From Procambarus clarkii (taxonomy: Eukaryota; Arthropoda; Malacostraca; Decapoda; Cambaridae), in NCBI RefSeq assembly GCF_040958095.1, contig NC_091219.1:29077089-29141088 (forward strand): DNA of 64,000 nt, read 5' to 3'. Below, piece after piece: positions 1-11,030 of the stretch. The first letter of the stretch is position 1. Each line of letters opens with the position of its first letter. Position numbers and translations under genes: made by a program. The notes under the pieces were generated by a model. It was given only the letters and a program-made list of their open reading frames with translations. It had not been told where the DNA came from and made no database searches.

Positions 1-1239
1 GAGAGGGGGGTGGTATGTGGAAGTTTGGTGACAGTTGTGTGTAGTTTGTTCATCTTCATTGTAAGTTTCATGGCTTGGTGTGCATTTCCCTAGTAAATTT
101 AATTTGGGAAAAATTCAGGTGTTTGATTTTTTAAATCAACTTTTTAAATGTTGAGTTGTTAAAGCCTCAAAGTGCATGGAGTTGGTTTGGGAGTATGGCA
201 TCCTCATGCTGTTGCGTGCTCGCGTGAGGTAGCAAAGGTGATGTAAAGTTGTGGGGTGTACATGCTTGGGACGTCCTCTCTCGGGATGGCTGGTGTTAGA
301 CCTGTGTGTTTGTCGGTTGTTGAAAAGCCATTGTCATCCTTTGCTGTTGTGGTATTGATTTTACATTGTTCATCTTGTAATTAATACTGTAGTGCGATAT
401 CTAGGGCTACCATTTGTAGGTTTAAAATGTCTAATACAAACAGTTGTCCAATGAGTTTTAATAGGAAATATCATCCACCAAGCACCATTGTACAATTATA
501 TTAATACCTGCACGGTGAATGCTCAAAGACCCTTTCTTTATTCAGTGTTGTCACATACCTCATGGGGGTATGGATAGGCAAACACTCATTCGGTTAAACT
601 TGCCTTGTAGTATTTTCAGAGCTCAGTAATTTGGAATCTGGTTAGCACTTTGCAAATAAATTGACCTTTAAAGTGAATTCCTATTTAGGTTTAAAACATC
701 ATACCGAATGAGAAACTCGGATTATATAGCCGAACACCAGAAATGTTGTTATTCAATTTGGTTGCCTAAAGCACATTCAAGGACTACACATTACATGGCA
801 TTCCAGGATTCCTCTATACCTTGCCTTATGCTGTAAACATTGCCACAACCCTGTGTTTTATTGATTTAAATGGCCACAGGGAGGCATACAACACTGCAGA
901 TTATGATGTCATTAGTTATCCACTGTGCTGACAAGTGGGCTGACTGATGTTCGTTGACACCTGTATCGTGCTTCAATTTAATCGCCAGGAGATCACCCTC
1001 TCACTAGACTCGTCTGTAGGAAGTACAGTATAGTATGTCAAATTACCTTGGATCATAAATAGCATAAGACTTGGGGGTAGGAGAGGGTTGCAGTGTTTGT
1101 CATGGCTCTCAGTTGTTCCTGGTATTAGGCAATTTAGTTCTGGAATCATTTTTGTTGGGCAATGTTAAACTTTTTCGAAAGTAGATGTTTTTCTGAAAGG
1201 GAAGGGGGGGGGGGGGAACCTCTATGCTTGGATACAGTT
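1..1239. other. AT-rich non-coding stretch, nothing recognised
   Basis: No convincing coding region, RNA gene or known repeat is visible here. The only compositional oddity is a short poly-G run near 1204-1216, just before the hAT element. It could be intron or intergenic sequence. Confidence 0.4.
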
Positions 1240-1247
1240 ATCTAAGT
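1240..1247. repeat. left 8-bp target-site duplication of the hAT element
   Basis: ATCTAAGT directly abuts the left terminal repeat and is repeated exactly at 3852-3859. Confidence 0.9.
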
Positions 1248-3851
1248 CAGGGGTCTCCAAACTTTTCAATGTAAGCGCCACATTATATATTTCCCATATT
1301 TATGCGGGCCGGAGGAATAAAAAATGAAAAAAAACAAAAAACAAATCAGTGCCAGTAATTTAATTTCCTCAAATATTAAAGTATAAACATGGAAAAATTC
1401 AAACATATCTTTTTGGAAAAAATCAGGGTAAACTAAATAGATTCCTGCCTTTAGTTTTATGCAACCAAATTAGTGTGACGAATGATACTGTAGTTTTGAC
1501 TTCAAAATTTCATTAAAATCAGGTTCCAGATTAGATGAGCCAATTGTAAGAATTGATTTCAAGTGATCATCAGACAAATTTGCTCGATAGTTAGATTTCA
1601 CATACTTCATTTTGGAAAAAGTTTGTTCACACAAGTATGTTGAACCAAAAATGGACACAAAACTACAAGCAAACTTTATCGAATTTGGAAACTGATCTGG
1701 CTGCAGGCATTTATAAAACTCAATCAGATTTCCTTCTCTATACTTATCTTTCAGTCTGTCATCTGCCTGGAGATCAATAATTTCCATTTGAAATTGAGTT
1801 GGAAGATTTTCAGCATTGCAGTCAAATGGATTATGAAAGAGCCTGATTTCATTTGCTTTGGCATCAAGGTCAGCAAATCGCTTCTGAAACTGTTTTTTCA
1901 AATCTGAAATTATTTCATTTGCAAATGAAAAAGGAAATTCAACTTTACTTCCTGCATGAAATTTTTCACAACATGGAAAATGAGCAAAATTCTTAACCTT
2001 CACCTGGCCTTCAAGTAGTGCAAGTTTTGCTCTGAATGCCTTGACATGAACAAAGTAGTCACTGATCAAATTTGTTTTGCCTTGCAATTTCAGATTCAAG
2101 TTATTCATATGACCTGTCATATCTGCAAAAAATGCCAATTTCCAAATCCATTCACATTCTGATAATAATGGCTGAGGGTTATTTTTCTCTGTGAGAAATA
2201 AATCAATTTCTAATCTGAGCTCAAAGAAATGCAGCAAAACCTTTCCACAACTAAGCCATCTAACTGCTGTATAATAAGGCAAGTTAACAAACTCCGCATC
2301 AATTTCTTTCAAGAAATCACGGAACTGGCGATGGTTGAGTGCATGAGATCTAATGAAATTAACCACAGAAACAACAGGTTTCATGACACAAGACATATCA
2401 ACATATTTTAGGCACAATGCTTGTTGATGGATAAGGCAATGCAGAAAAATGGGTTTTGAGCCTCCAACCTCACAAGCTGTTGTAATTTGCCCAACCAAAC
2501 CCTTCTTTGTCCCAGACATATTCTTTCCTCCATCAATTGTCACACACTGCACTTGTTTCCATTCCAGGTTATATTCTGTCATAGTTTTACTTAGTTCATT
2601 GAAAATGTCCTCTCCAGTTGTTGTGGTGTGCATGCTGTGAACTGATGCTAATTCTTGGTTCACATTAAATTCACTATCAACACCACGAATGAATACTAAG
2701 AGCTGAGAAGTATCACACACATCAGTTGATTCATCCAACGCAAGAGAATACCAACAAAATCTTTTTGTTTTTTTCCTTTATTTGCCGAATTATGTCGCCT
2801 CCTAAATCTTCAATTCTACGAGCAACAGTATTTGACCCAAGACTTATCATTTTGAAGAGGTTTACTTTTTCTGGACATACCTCTCCTGCTGCTTCCACTA
2901 TACACTCTTTTATGATACTACCATCAGTGAAAGGTTTTCCTTTTTTAGCCAACACATAGGCAACTTTGTAACTGGCTCTAGTTGAAGTTTCATTTTCAGA
3001 TTTTTTCTTACTGAAAACAGCTTGTTGAGAATGCAGACTGTGCTGAAATGATTCAAACTTTTTAGTGCGTTCTGCTCCTGTGATGTGAGAATAACTTGAG
3101 CCACGTTTAGATTCATAGTGCCGACGAATATTGTATTCCTTCAGAACAGCAACACTGTCTCTACATATTATGCATAAAGCTTTATCATTTGCTATCACAA
3201 AAAAGTACTTTATCTTCCATTCATCATTGAACCGACGGCACTCAATGTCCACTTTTCTTTTCTTTATCTTTTCCATATCTGAAAACATAAGGGTAAAATA
3301 AATGAAATAAATTCTACAGGAAAAAAACAGCTTGTATGTGGTGTTAAAAAGCATAGCATATTATTATAAAGTGGTAAATATTATGGCAACAGCTTTCGTT
3401 GATAAACTTAATGGTTATCATTTTAACTATTTTAAACATGCAATATTTTTGGCTACAATAGTATTATTGCTATTTTGTATAACTAAGATAAAGGCATTGT
3501 CAAAGTACAGAGAAAAGAATATTGTACAGTGTTTGTGCTCCCTGAAACGGAAGCAGCGAAGCCCCACTCGCCCTCCATCCCCACAATATACAGTTATACA
3601 CAACTGATTGGTTGTAATGCACAACACATACCTACCAGTATTAGTATCTGTGCGTCACACTATCGAGAGAGAGGAAAACTGACTCGGGTTGAGCGCCACC
3701 AGTCAGCAGCCCCAGCTTTGAATAATTCTGCGATGCCATTCGTACCATAATTATTTTTTCAAGGCCACCACACAGGGATTTGTTTGGAGGGCCGGATGAA
3801 ATTATGTGGCAGGCCGGATGTGGCCCGCGGGCCATAGTTTGGAGACCCCTG
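1248..3851 (-). mobile_element. hAT-superfamily DNA transposon, full length, terminal repeats and target duplication intact
   Basis: The element is bounded by perfect 16-bp inverted repeats, CAGGGGTCTCCAAACT at 1248-1263 and its reverse complement at 3836-3851. It is flanked by an exact 8-bp duplication, ATCTAAGT, at 1240-1247 and 3852-3859. An 8-bp duplication and CAGGG-type ends are characteristic of hAT elements. The 2.6-kb body carries one - strand transposase gene (3276-1470). Near-perfect ends and an almost unbroken frame suggest a recent insertion. Only one frameshift near 2760 visibly disables it. Confidence 0.93.
1470..3276 (-). pseudogene. hAT transposase (ZBED/GTF2IRD2-like), one frameshift
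   Basis: This encodes the cut-and-paste transposase of the surrounding element. The likely start is the ATG at 3276 (MEKIKKRK), which directly follows a splice-acceptor-like TTTTCAG. Reading leftward there is a BED/C2H2-type finger (ALCIICRD followed by RRHYESK), then the RNase H-like core interrupted by an all-helical region, then the C-terminal hAT dimerisation segment. Candidate catalytic acids of the DDE triad are all present: DESTD, TIDGGKN and CEQTFS. The frame runs from 3276 to about 2762 and continues in another frame to the stop at 1470, so a single extra base around 2756-2766 explains the break. Without it the protein would be about 600 residues, a normal hAT length. A sequencing error at this one site is possible. 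Related transposases have been domesticated in animals, but here the element ends show a transposon. Confidence 0.88.
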
Positions 3852-3859
3852 ATCTAAGT
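3852..3859. repeat. right 8-bp target-site duplication of the hAT element
   Basis: This is the second exact copy of ATCTAAGT, directly outside the right terminal repeat. Confidence 0.9.
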
Positions 3860-4029
3860 GAATACTTAGATTTATACAGTAGAATAACTACCTTCTTTTC
3901 CTTAGTCAAAATGGTTGCTTGTTTATTTCTAGGGACTTGTATTTTCTTTTATTTTTAACTGCAGCAACTTTCAGTGAATGATAGATTCTTACTGAAAGGA
4001 CCTTTACTTCATTGTTGTTGCTTTATGGT

Positions 4030-4853
4030 CATCTCATTGTGTACAGGGATTCCGCGAAGCTTTTGGGGTTAGTGTTTGACACTCGTTTGTCTTGGTCAGC
4101 CTTATCTCTTGCCTCCGAGTTGAATGCTCTAAGGCCCTTAACCTCCTTAAGGTTTTGTCCCATACTTCTTGGGGAGCGGATAGAGAATCAACTACAACCA
4201 CAACCTTTGTGGTTGTAGTTGATTCTCGTAGTGCCCTCATGGCTCTAGGGTCCTTTAATCCTGTCCATCCGGTGGTCATTGAGATTCAACATTGGCTGTT
4301 TCTTATTTCTAGTAAATTTAAATCAGTAGAGTTTTGCTGGGTTCCCAGCCATATTGGTGTTTCAATGAGCGTGCGGATGCTGCCGCTAAGGAAGCTATCC
4401 GTTCTTGTCCCATCTCCCATAAAGGTATTCCTTATTCCAACTTTTATCCTGTTATTCATTCTTCCCTGTTGGCAGGGTTGTTGGTCCTCTGTGGTTGGTA
4501 ACAAGCTGCATACTCTCAAACTTAGTGTGTCCCCGTGGCCTTCCTCCTACCACCGTAACCGGCGGTGGGACACTGCTTTGGCACGGCTGTGGGTTGGTCA
4601 TACCCGCTTAACCCACGGTCACTTAATGGAGCGCCGCCCTGCTGCTTATTGTCCGAATTGCGTTGTCCCTCTAACAGTTGTGCATATCCTTGTTGAATGT
4701 CCTGACTTCCAGGACGAGCGTGTGTCTTGCTTTCCGACCGTCCCTCGCAGTCACTTGTCCCTCAATAGAATTCTAGGTGAATCGGATACTTTTGATATCG
4801 TTCGCCTTGTGCGTTTTTGTTCTCGTATTGGCATTCTTGGTGATATTTAGCGC
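4030..4853 (+). pseudogene. jockey-like LINE 3' fragment: end of reverse transcriptase, RNase H, CCHC tail
   Basis: This is a 5'-truncated, rearranged non-LTR retrotransposon ORF2 remnant. Two frames around 4030-4190 show the end of the RT thumb (LLGLVFDTRLSW; CSKALNLLKVLSHTSWGADR). From about 4210 the RNase H domain follows (VVVDSRSALMALGS, then FCWVPSHIGV). The C-terminus has the zinc-binding pattern C-x2-C-x7-H-x4-C (CPNCVVPLTVVHILVEC). The frame closes at 4848-4850. An internal deletion joins the RT thumb to RNase H, and the join coincides with the perfect hairpin at 4183-4227. Family assignment comes from domain order and motif recognition. Confidence 0.8.
4183..4227. repeat. perfect 21-bp inverted repeat with 3-nt loop inside the LINE fragment
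   Basis: Positions 4183-4203 and 4207-4227 are exact reverse complements around the loop CCT. The hairpin sits at the point where RT-thumb sequence jumps to RNase H sequence. Confidence 0.95.
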
Positions 4854-4859
4854 CCTCTG

Positions 4860-6015
4860 ATTATTTCGCACTTTGGTGCCTTCTTTTGGTAATTACCTTA
4901 CCTTCATTGTTGTTTCATTTTAATGTGGTAGTTGTGATATGGATTGTTCTGGCTCACATGCAAGGTCTTGGATTTGTTTGTTTTAAGAAATTGCCAGTCT
5001 TGTTACTATTTGTAGAGTTAGAGATCTGCATTAAGGCCTCAATATTATATTCTTTATTTTTTTAATAACATGTTATCAGCAATTTTTGTGGTTGGTAATA
5101 TTTAGATTAATGTCAGTGATGTAAATGACAAGGGTTAAGACCCCTTGTGGTATGACAGCATTTTTCCCAGTCATTTCTTTCATTTGTTAAAGGGTCCTCG
5201 TAACCATTCTTTTGTCCTTTCTACCATGTACCTGTTTGTTGCTTCTTGGTCTTTCATTTGGTACTTTGGCTATTAAAACAATGGTCTTTGGTAATGTTGC
5301 AATTACCATTTCTAAAAAAAATGAGCAGGTTCATTAGGCAGGGTTTGTTTTTAGCAAACAGTTTACAAAAAAAAAAAAAAAAATTCCATTCCTTCAGGAC
5401 CTTGCAGATGTTAGGTCAAACTAATTGACAGTAATCTGTTTTGCCCCTTTCAAACAATGATGGTTTTAATATAGGTAAAATATTTCAGAATATCTGAAGT
5501 TTGGCAGACAAATCATTTAAGAGCTTTGATTAAATTTAAGTTACCAAAGACTTTGTGAAAACCATGTTGTATAGATGCTTCAGTGTCACTTTTCTAATGT
5601 TTTGTAAATTTAACAATGATCTTTAGTTAATTTAATCATAATTTGTACAAAGCTTAGGTGTTGCATAGCTTTAAATTCTTTCAAATATAAAAACTAAAAT
5701 ATTGACTGAAGTTTCTTCCACTTCAATATTTCAGACTAATTTGCAATATTTGTTAGTTTATGTAAATTGAATAGGTAGTCCACTTTTACATCTTTTCAAT
5801 GCATTTTGCATGCACCTATGTAACAAGTTACAAATAGGTGTAAATTTTACAAAGTATTTATTTTCAAAGTAAAAAAATTTCACATGTTTAAACATTGCAT
5901 CAATAGTAGTAAACAATAATTTCCAGCATAATTTCAGGATAAAGTATATAAAGTAGTTTCATTAAAATTGGTTTATTTAATAAGTTTTACATATAGTATT
6001 TATAACATCTAATAT
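4860..6015. other. AT-rich intergenic stretch
   Basis: I see no gene here. There is a poly-A run at about 5369-5383 and AT-rich unique-looking sequence. The piece just after 4853 is probably the 3' UTR of the LINE fragment. Confidence 0.4.
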
Positions 6016-6248
6016 TTATTACTGTTTCAGGTTGTGGGCCAGATGCTCCTAGATGAACAGAAGATCCAAAAGGCCAAGACAACTCCAGAGACAATCACCT
6101 GTAAAACAACAATAAACATTAAACAGGGACACTACTTTTATTATCACCAATGCTTAATAATAAGTCCAAAAAATCCTAACATCCTATCTTTTAAGATAGG
6201 CTCAGCAAGGCCTATCCCTTACTCTGGTTTTATTGCAGAGCTTGTTCC

Positions 6249-6368
6249 CTGAATGGGTGCAGTACATCCACCACTTTAGTGCCCTCAACACATTGTACAT
6301 ATGCTTTACTCAAAGCACTGTACAATGCATGCCAGGCACTAAAGTTTTAGATGCATCCACCCATTCAG
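6249..6368. other. 120-nt foldback with nested stems, possible hairpin RNA or MITE remnant
   Basis: The outer arms, CTGAATGGGTG against CACCCATTCAG, enclose a perfect 11-bp stem (ACTTTAGTGCC with GGCACTAAAGT). Inside it are a perfect 9-bp stem (CATTGTACA with TGTACAATG) and a small terminal stem (GCTTT with AAAGC). The nested arrangement is unusual for chance sequence. Whether it is a precursor RNA or a foldback transposon relic cannot be told from sequence alone. Confidence 0.5.
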
Positions 6369-7057
6369 CAAACAAACCCTGTGAGAATTAACAATGTAAC
6401 CATTGTTAAGGGTCCCTAAACCTAAGCAAATCTAGTCCATCTATTAGATGGGTAGTAGAGCAAAGCTCTGAAAAAGCCATGCCAGGAAAATCTGCAGGAC
6501 TGCCTGGTCCCCTTTTATGAAATGGGGTAGGATCAGTACAAACTGCATCAATCCCTGTGGGTTGTAACAGTAGGACATGGTTACACACCTATAAATGGAC
6601 TAGATAAGAGAATAAAGATTAGGTCATTGATATAGCTAAAACATCAAATTCAAACTCATTTCCTTTTGCAGAGTAAAGGAGCCTCACTCCAAGCCAGTCC
6701 ATGCATCATAATCACTTTCACCTGAAAAAATATTTCAACAAATTAATTTCAGATTTAAAGCCAATCTTGCTTTACTTTTCAAATTAGCATTCAGTACTTT
6801 ACAAATTCAGATGGAAAAAATTTCTTTAAGGAATTTACCTTTCCTACATATTCTAGTAGTAAAGATCTAATTTAGCAATATAAATATATATGGAATCAAT
6901 TTGCCAAGTTTCAGTAAATGTCATTTGAGAAACTATCCAAAACTGCACTTCAATGGCAATTTACATTTATCTTTAGCCAATGCTATATTGTTTAAGTTAA
7001 TACTATTTTTTTTACTTTTATGCAAATCTATTCAGATTAACCTTTACTACAACTCAC

Positions 7058-7116
7058 CTGATTCTGTTTAACTCTTCCAACTGACAGAGGGACTTCTGGA
7101 CTTTCCAAACCACATT
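7058..7116 (-). CDS. candidate exon 4 of the small - strand gene
   Basis: This 59-nt exon sits between GTTTTCCAG and GTGAGTTG and reads NVVWKVQKSLCQLEELNRI plus two bases. Acceptor and donor are both strong. Confidence 0.4.
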
Positions 7117-7548
7117 CTGGAAAACTATATAAATTTAAAACCAAGCTAAAGTAAACATTGAATATTTTTTTTACTTTCAAGGGAAAAATACCATCACTTA
7201 GAACAAAACTTTTCCTGCCATTAACTTTGACTCATGATTACCCTTAACAGTGTTATACATTTATAGATTAAAGCGTATTTAACAAACATTTAATGTTAAC
7301 TAAACAAGATTTATATTTCATTAAAATTATTAATAAAACACCCTCAACTATGCTGTTTAAGATCTAATGCCCCACATTGCAATTTTCACAATTTCAACAT
7401 ACCATTCTATTAAATACATTCCTGAAAGGACTAAACTTGCACATATTGTACCCACTAGCCTAAGCCTAGACTTCCATACCCTAATATTTAATAGGTTTTT
7501 AGCAATTAACTTCTACCCTCTAATTCCAATGTACACAACACTACTTAC

Positions 7549-7602
7549 TGTAGATCTGCAAGTATTTTCCTGCAGCTCTTTGTTGCCAGGACCTTCCACA
7601 AC
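7549..7602 (-). CDS. candidate exon 3 of the small - strand gene
   Basis: This 54-nt exon sits between CATGACAG and GTAAGTAG and reads VVEGPGNKELQENTCRST in phase. All three frames happen to be open, so the frame is set by the neighbouring exons. Confidence 0.4.
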
Positions 7603-7666
7603 CTGTCATGTGAACAGTAAATATTACTAAAAAGTTATATGCATAGCGATGTTATTTTGTTCATAC

Positions 7667-7689
7667 CTGAACCACCAGTTTAACAGTTG
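7667..7689 (-). CDS. candidate exon 2 of the small - strand gene
   Basis: This is a 23-nt exon between AAAACAG and GTATGA. It completes the split codon from exon 1 and reads ATVKLVVQ. It is the least certain exon because the acceptor has a poor pyrimidine tract. Confidence 0.3.
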
Positions 7690-8389
7690 CTGTTTTAAAT
7701 GGCACACTAAGTATCTTGTTGTCCCATCTTAATTACAAACAAAGCTATAGTCATTTCAAGTCAACATCCTATACAAATTTTATTTTCCAACAACTTTAGT
7801 CATGAACATTTTTCTGGAACATTGCAAACAAACTTTAATTTAAGAACCATGTATAACATTTGAATAAAAGCAATACAAAACATGTATACAATTTATTCTT
7901 TTGCAACCACTGCTTACTACTAGGACAAATTTATTCTGTTGAATTATGTACCAAGCTTTTTAGTCTGAAAATTCATAATTAACCCAACTATACTACCAAG
8001 ACAATGCGATTTTACTAAATTTAGTAATTTTCTCCCCCCCCCCCTTCCAACTGTTCAGTGTCAAAAGGGAGGGGGGGGGGGGTGTCCATTTACTGTACCA
8101 CTTACATTTTAGTGTGGGCTTCATCCACTTAGCTGGAACATTTGTGCCAGCTGCTGGTAGGGGAGGCATACCATGTGCCAATTCAGGAAGCTTTCCACGT
8201 TCCTCACTGCATGTCAGCTCAGGACCTCACTACCATGTTGGGAGGCAGTTGAAGACTAACCAATCAACATCCCAGGCTGGAGAGCAGTGCCACCTCAGGG
8301 GAGAATTTACCACCTGCAAAAAATTTAATACTCTTAACAATCTACAACATCTATCTCATCTTTACCTAGCCTCCAAACCTTACATTTGT

Positions 8390-8770
8390 CAGCATTAAAC
8401 TGCATCTGGTAGTCTTAACCATTTCAAAACTATATAGGGCATCGGTATTTTTTATTTGCCAATTCGGCAACTATTGCAGTCTAAACCATAATCTTGCGAA
8501 TAACCGAGGTCCAAGGAGAGCTTTTAGGCACTACTTACAACACTTCCTCCAACTTAACCCCATTTATACTAATTTCCTTTGGTATAGCCATGACCTAATC
8601 AACTTCAGTCAGCATTCCCAATGATCCGAGCCCCTATCAATTTTGCGCCACTATCAAAATCTCTGATGAAGTCAAGGTACACAAAATCACAAACCTTATC
8701 ACCATTTCCTCAACTATGCAACCTAATCCATGAACATTTAGTAATAAAACTATGCGATTCATGTATCTAG
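8390..8770 (-). pseudogene. degraded CR1-like LINE reverse transcriptase fragment
   Basis: Read on the - strand, pieces match conserved RT blocks. VYLDFIRDFDS near 8690-8660 corresponds to the 'VYLDFAKAFDKV' block. QMQFNADKCKV near 8400-8370 corresponds to the thumb block 'W.mkFN.dKCkV'. Stops and indels interrupt every frame. It lies in the first intron of the candidate - strand gene. Confidence 0.6.
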
Positions 8771-9377
8771 TCATGTTTCTCAAAAAGTAGAGAAATGGCA
8801 CTTGCCATGTTAGATTCTAGTAACTTTCCTCACAATAGACTAAGCTAATTGGTCACTAACTTAAGCGTTAAAGTTAACTCAAACTTTTCCTTTAAAACTT
8901 GCTATATTAGGAACTTTCCACGACCGGCCTTTACCAGACATAATTAAATAGGGTAAAAACGGTATATTAAATGCAGTAAAACTACGGTAAATTCAATATG
9001 ATAAACTTGCATTCTTTAAGCAAGTAGTAAGTGAACCAAACTAAATGTTAAGCACCTTGGCAAACCACTTCGTTCTATTCAATTTCTTTATTTAATCACT
9101 TTGTCCGGCTAGAATTTTTAGATTAGATTAAAGGAACACCCTCCCTGGTAACGGCTGAACTAGTTAACCAAATACAAATATTTAGGTAAAATACTTTCAT
9201 AAAACCCGTCTACTTCCCCCACCAGTAGACTTGTTCAGCTAAAGGCATAATGTAATGTTCCACTTTAGTAAATAAACACTTAAAAAAACACTACCCCATC
9301 TGTGTAGTTACCGGTTACCTGACATTCTACGCTTAAAATAACCCATCTATTCCCCATAGTTGTTCGATATAACTTAC

Positions 9378-9423
9378 CTCTCACCCGCTGGTCGAGTACA
9401 CAGCAGTATATATCCTCCTCCAT
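9378..9423 (-). CDS. candidate first coding exon of the small - strand gene
   Basis: It reads MEEDIYCCVLDQRVR plus one base, then a strong donor GTAAGT. The CpG-containing sequence at 9380-9600 on the upstream side fits a promoter region. This is inference only. Confidence 0.35.
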
Positions 9424-9906
9424 CACTCACCGCGTCGATACTATTTCACTCGTTCCGCAAATTGCCTCAAATCACCTGCGTTGTCCATAAACATAGAAGA
9501 GCAACTGACCGTAACACCCGTATAGAGATCATCATATAACGTGGGAACATTAGTAGTACTGCTGTCAAAACATAGATGGCGCCAGGACAAACGGTAATTC
9601 CTCCAGGAACATTCGGGTGGCCTCCATGGGCCTTTAGGGACGACCAGGAGGCCTTTTGGGCCTCCAGGGGGACCTCCACGCACCTCCACAGATATCCAGG
9701 GAGCCTCCCTCCCGGAGATATTGCATATCTCTTACCTAATTTGTATTATGAAATATGACATGATAGTGCGTTACAGACTTCAGTTAGGAAATAATTGGAC
9801 TTGTAATGTGATTACTGATCCATCTGTATCCCAGTCATTTTACTATGTTAATTTTATGTAATTTATTCTTAAGCTTAATAACATTATTTAAATGTGCTAA
9901 ATTTCC

Positions 9907-9910
<4 letters not shown>

Positions 9911-9996
<86 letters not shown>
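9911..9996. repeat. (AT)n microsatellite
   Basis: Pure TA dinucleotide tract. The sequence right after it belongs to a local three-copy repeat (10003, 10880, 11495). Confidence 0.97.
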
Positions 9997-9999
<3 letters not shown>

Positions 10000-10002
10000 G
10001 TT

Positions 10003-10080
10003 TCCAAATTTCTGATGATATACAACATATTGTGGTTTATAATTAAGTTCTTATTAATAGTGATCCTGCATCAAAATTAA
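10003..10080 (+). repeat. copy 1 of a local ~75-bp repeat
   Basis: The block containing ACATATTGTGGTTTATAATT, then GTGATCC and TGCATCA, recurs at about 10880-10955 and 11495-11575. Two of the three copies adjoin (AT)n tracts. Confidence 0.8.
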
Positions 10081-10269
10081 CAATGTTCAAATTCGGTTTT
10101 GTATGTTAAAATTAACTACATTTTTATGTTAATTTCTTTCTGTAAATAATGATGATAAAGTGCAATAAAGGTATGATTGAGACAATGTTAAATCGTTAAA
10201 TCCTAAATATATCTTGAGTCTTATACTTTAAATATTAAATGAACATATAGTGTGTAGTGTAGTGTTTCA

Positions 10270-10880
10270 ATTATTATTAAGAGGGAAGGGTTGGGGGTAA
10301 TGGTTCATATGTCCACATTCGAATGCCCCTCTTCCCAGGACTGGGGGTGCGGGAGTGTACAATAAACTATACCCACCTCCGGCAGCAGCTTGTCGAAGGC
10401 GGAAGTGGAGTCTAGGCCGTTTGTCATGAAAATTATAGTGTGATGGCTCTTATTTTTATTATGGGTACATAATAAGATTATGCCTTTATTCTTAATTTAT
10501 ATTACAATGCTGGTAAAATACACTTCTTGATGAGTATGGAGTACAAATGAACTCATTTTGTACCCTATACTCACAGGATGAGTATAGGGTACACAATAAA
10601 CTACCACTCACATCATGGGTATGGGTTGCACAAGAAACTATCGGAGAGCAGAGTATGGAAAGCAAAGTAAACAAAGATTCACACGATGAGAAAGGGTTCC
10701 ACAATGTCCTATGACTCACAGGATGAGTATGAGGTGCATAATAAATTACCATTCATAGGATGAGTATGGGTTTCACAATAAACTAAAGGTAACAGGATGA
10801 GCATGGGTTGCACAAACTATTGGTAACAGGATGGGTATGGGTTGCACAATAAATTACTGTGCTAGGATGAGTGTGAGTAG
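10270..10880 (+). repeat. copy 1 of a locally duplicated segment
   Basis: About 600 bp here are closely similar in the same orientation to about 13340-14195. Shared landmarks are GGACTGGGGGTGCGGG, GCTTGTCGAAGGCGGAAG and GCTGGTAAAATACACTTC. The 3' part contains degenerate tandem units of about 30 bp (GGATGAGTATGGGTTGCACA type). This copy lacks the 170-bp insertion seen in copy 2. Confidence 0.85.
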
Positions 10881-10952
10881 GATATATATATAAACATATT
10901 GTGGTTTATAATTAAGTTCTTAATAGTGATCCTATCCTGCATCATAATTTAC

Positions 10953-10956
<4 letters not shown>

Positions 10957-11030
<74 letters not shown>
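10957..11030. repeat. (AT)n microsatellite
   Basis: TA tract with one TG interruption near its right end, following copy 2 of the local 75-bp repeat. Confidence 0.97.

Larger units (their letters stand above)
6016..9423 (-). other. candidate small multi-exon gene, unknown product
   Basis: A run of good - strand splice sites suggests a transcribed unit. Exon 1 starts with ATG at 9423 in a favourable context (G at -3 and +4) and ends at 9378 before GTAAGT. Candidate exon 2 is 7689-7667, exon 3 is 7602-7549 and exon 4 is 7116-7058, each ending before GTATGA, GTAAGT or GTGAGT. Exon 5 starts at 6721 after TTTTTTCAG. The phases match (1, 0, 0, 2) and give one open frame of about 61 codons, stopping at 6718. 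An acceptor six bases further would extend it to about 70 codons (6690s). A further acceptor precedes 6103, and a - strand AATAAA lies at about 6016-6021. I do not recognise the peptide. It has a helical-looking C-terminal half (KVQKSLCQLEELNRI). Exon 2 is very short with a weak pyrimidine tract. It could instead be a long non-coding RNA. Confidence 0.4.

Noticed and set aside
6032-6104. + strand exon after TTTCAG at 6031 reading VVGQMLLDEQKIQKAK
   Set aside because: No partner exons were found on the + strand, while several good splice sites and a poly(A) signal point to transcription from the - strand through the same bases.
9441-9758. Gly/Pro-rich frames on both strands near 9.5 kb
   Set aside because: GC-richer low-complexity sequence around the possible promoter of the - strand transcript; no start context or domain supports coding.
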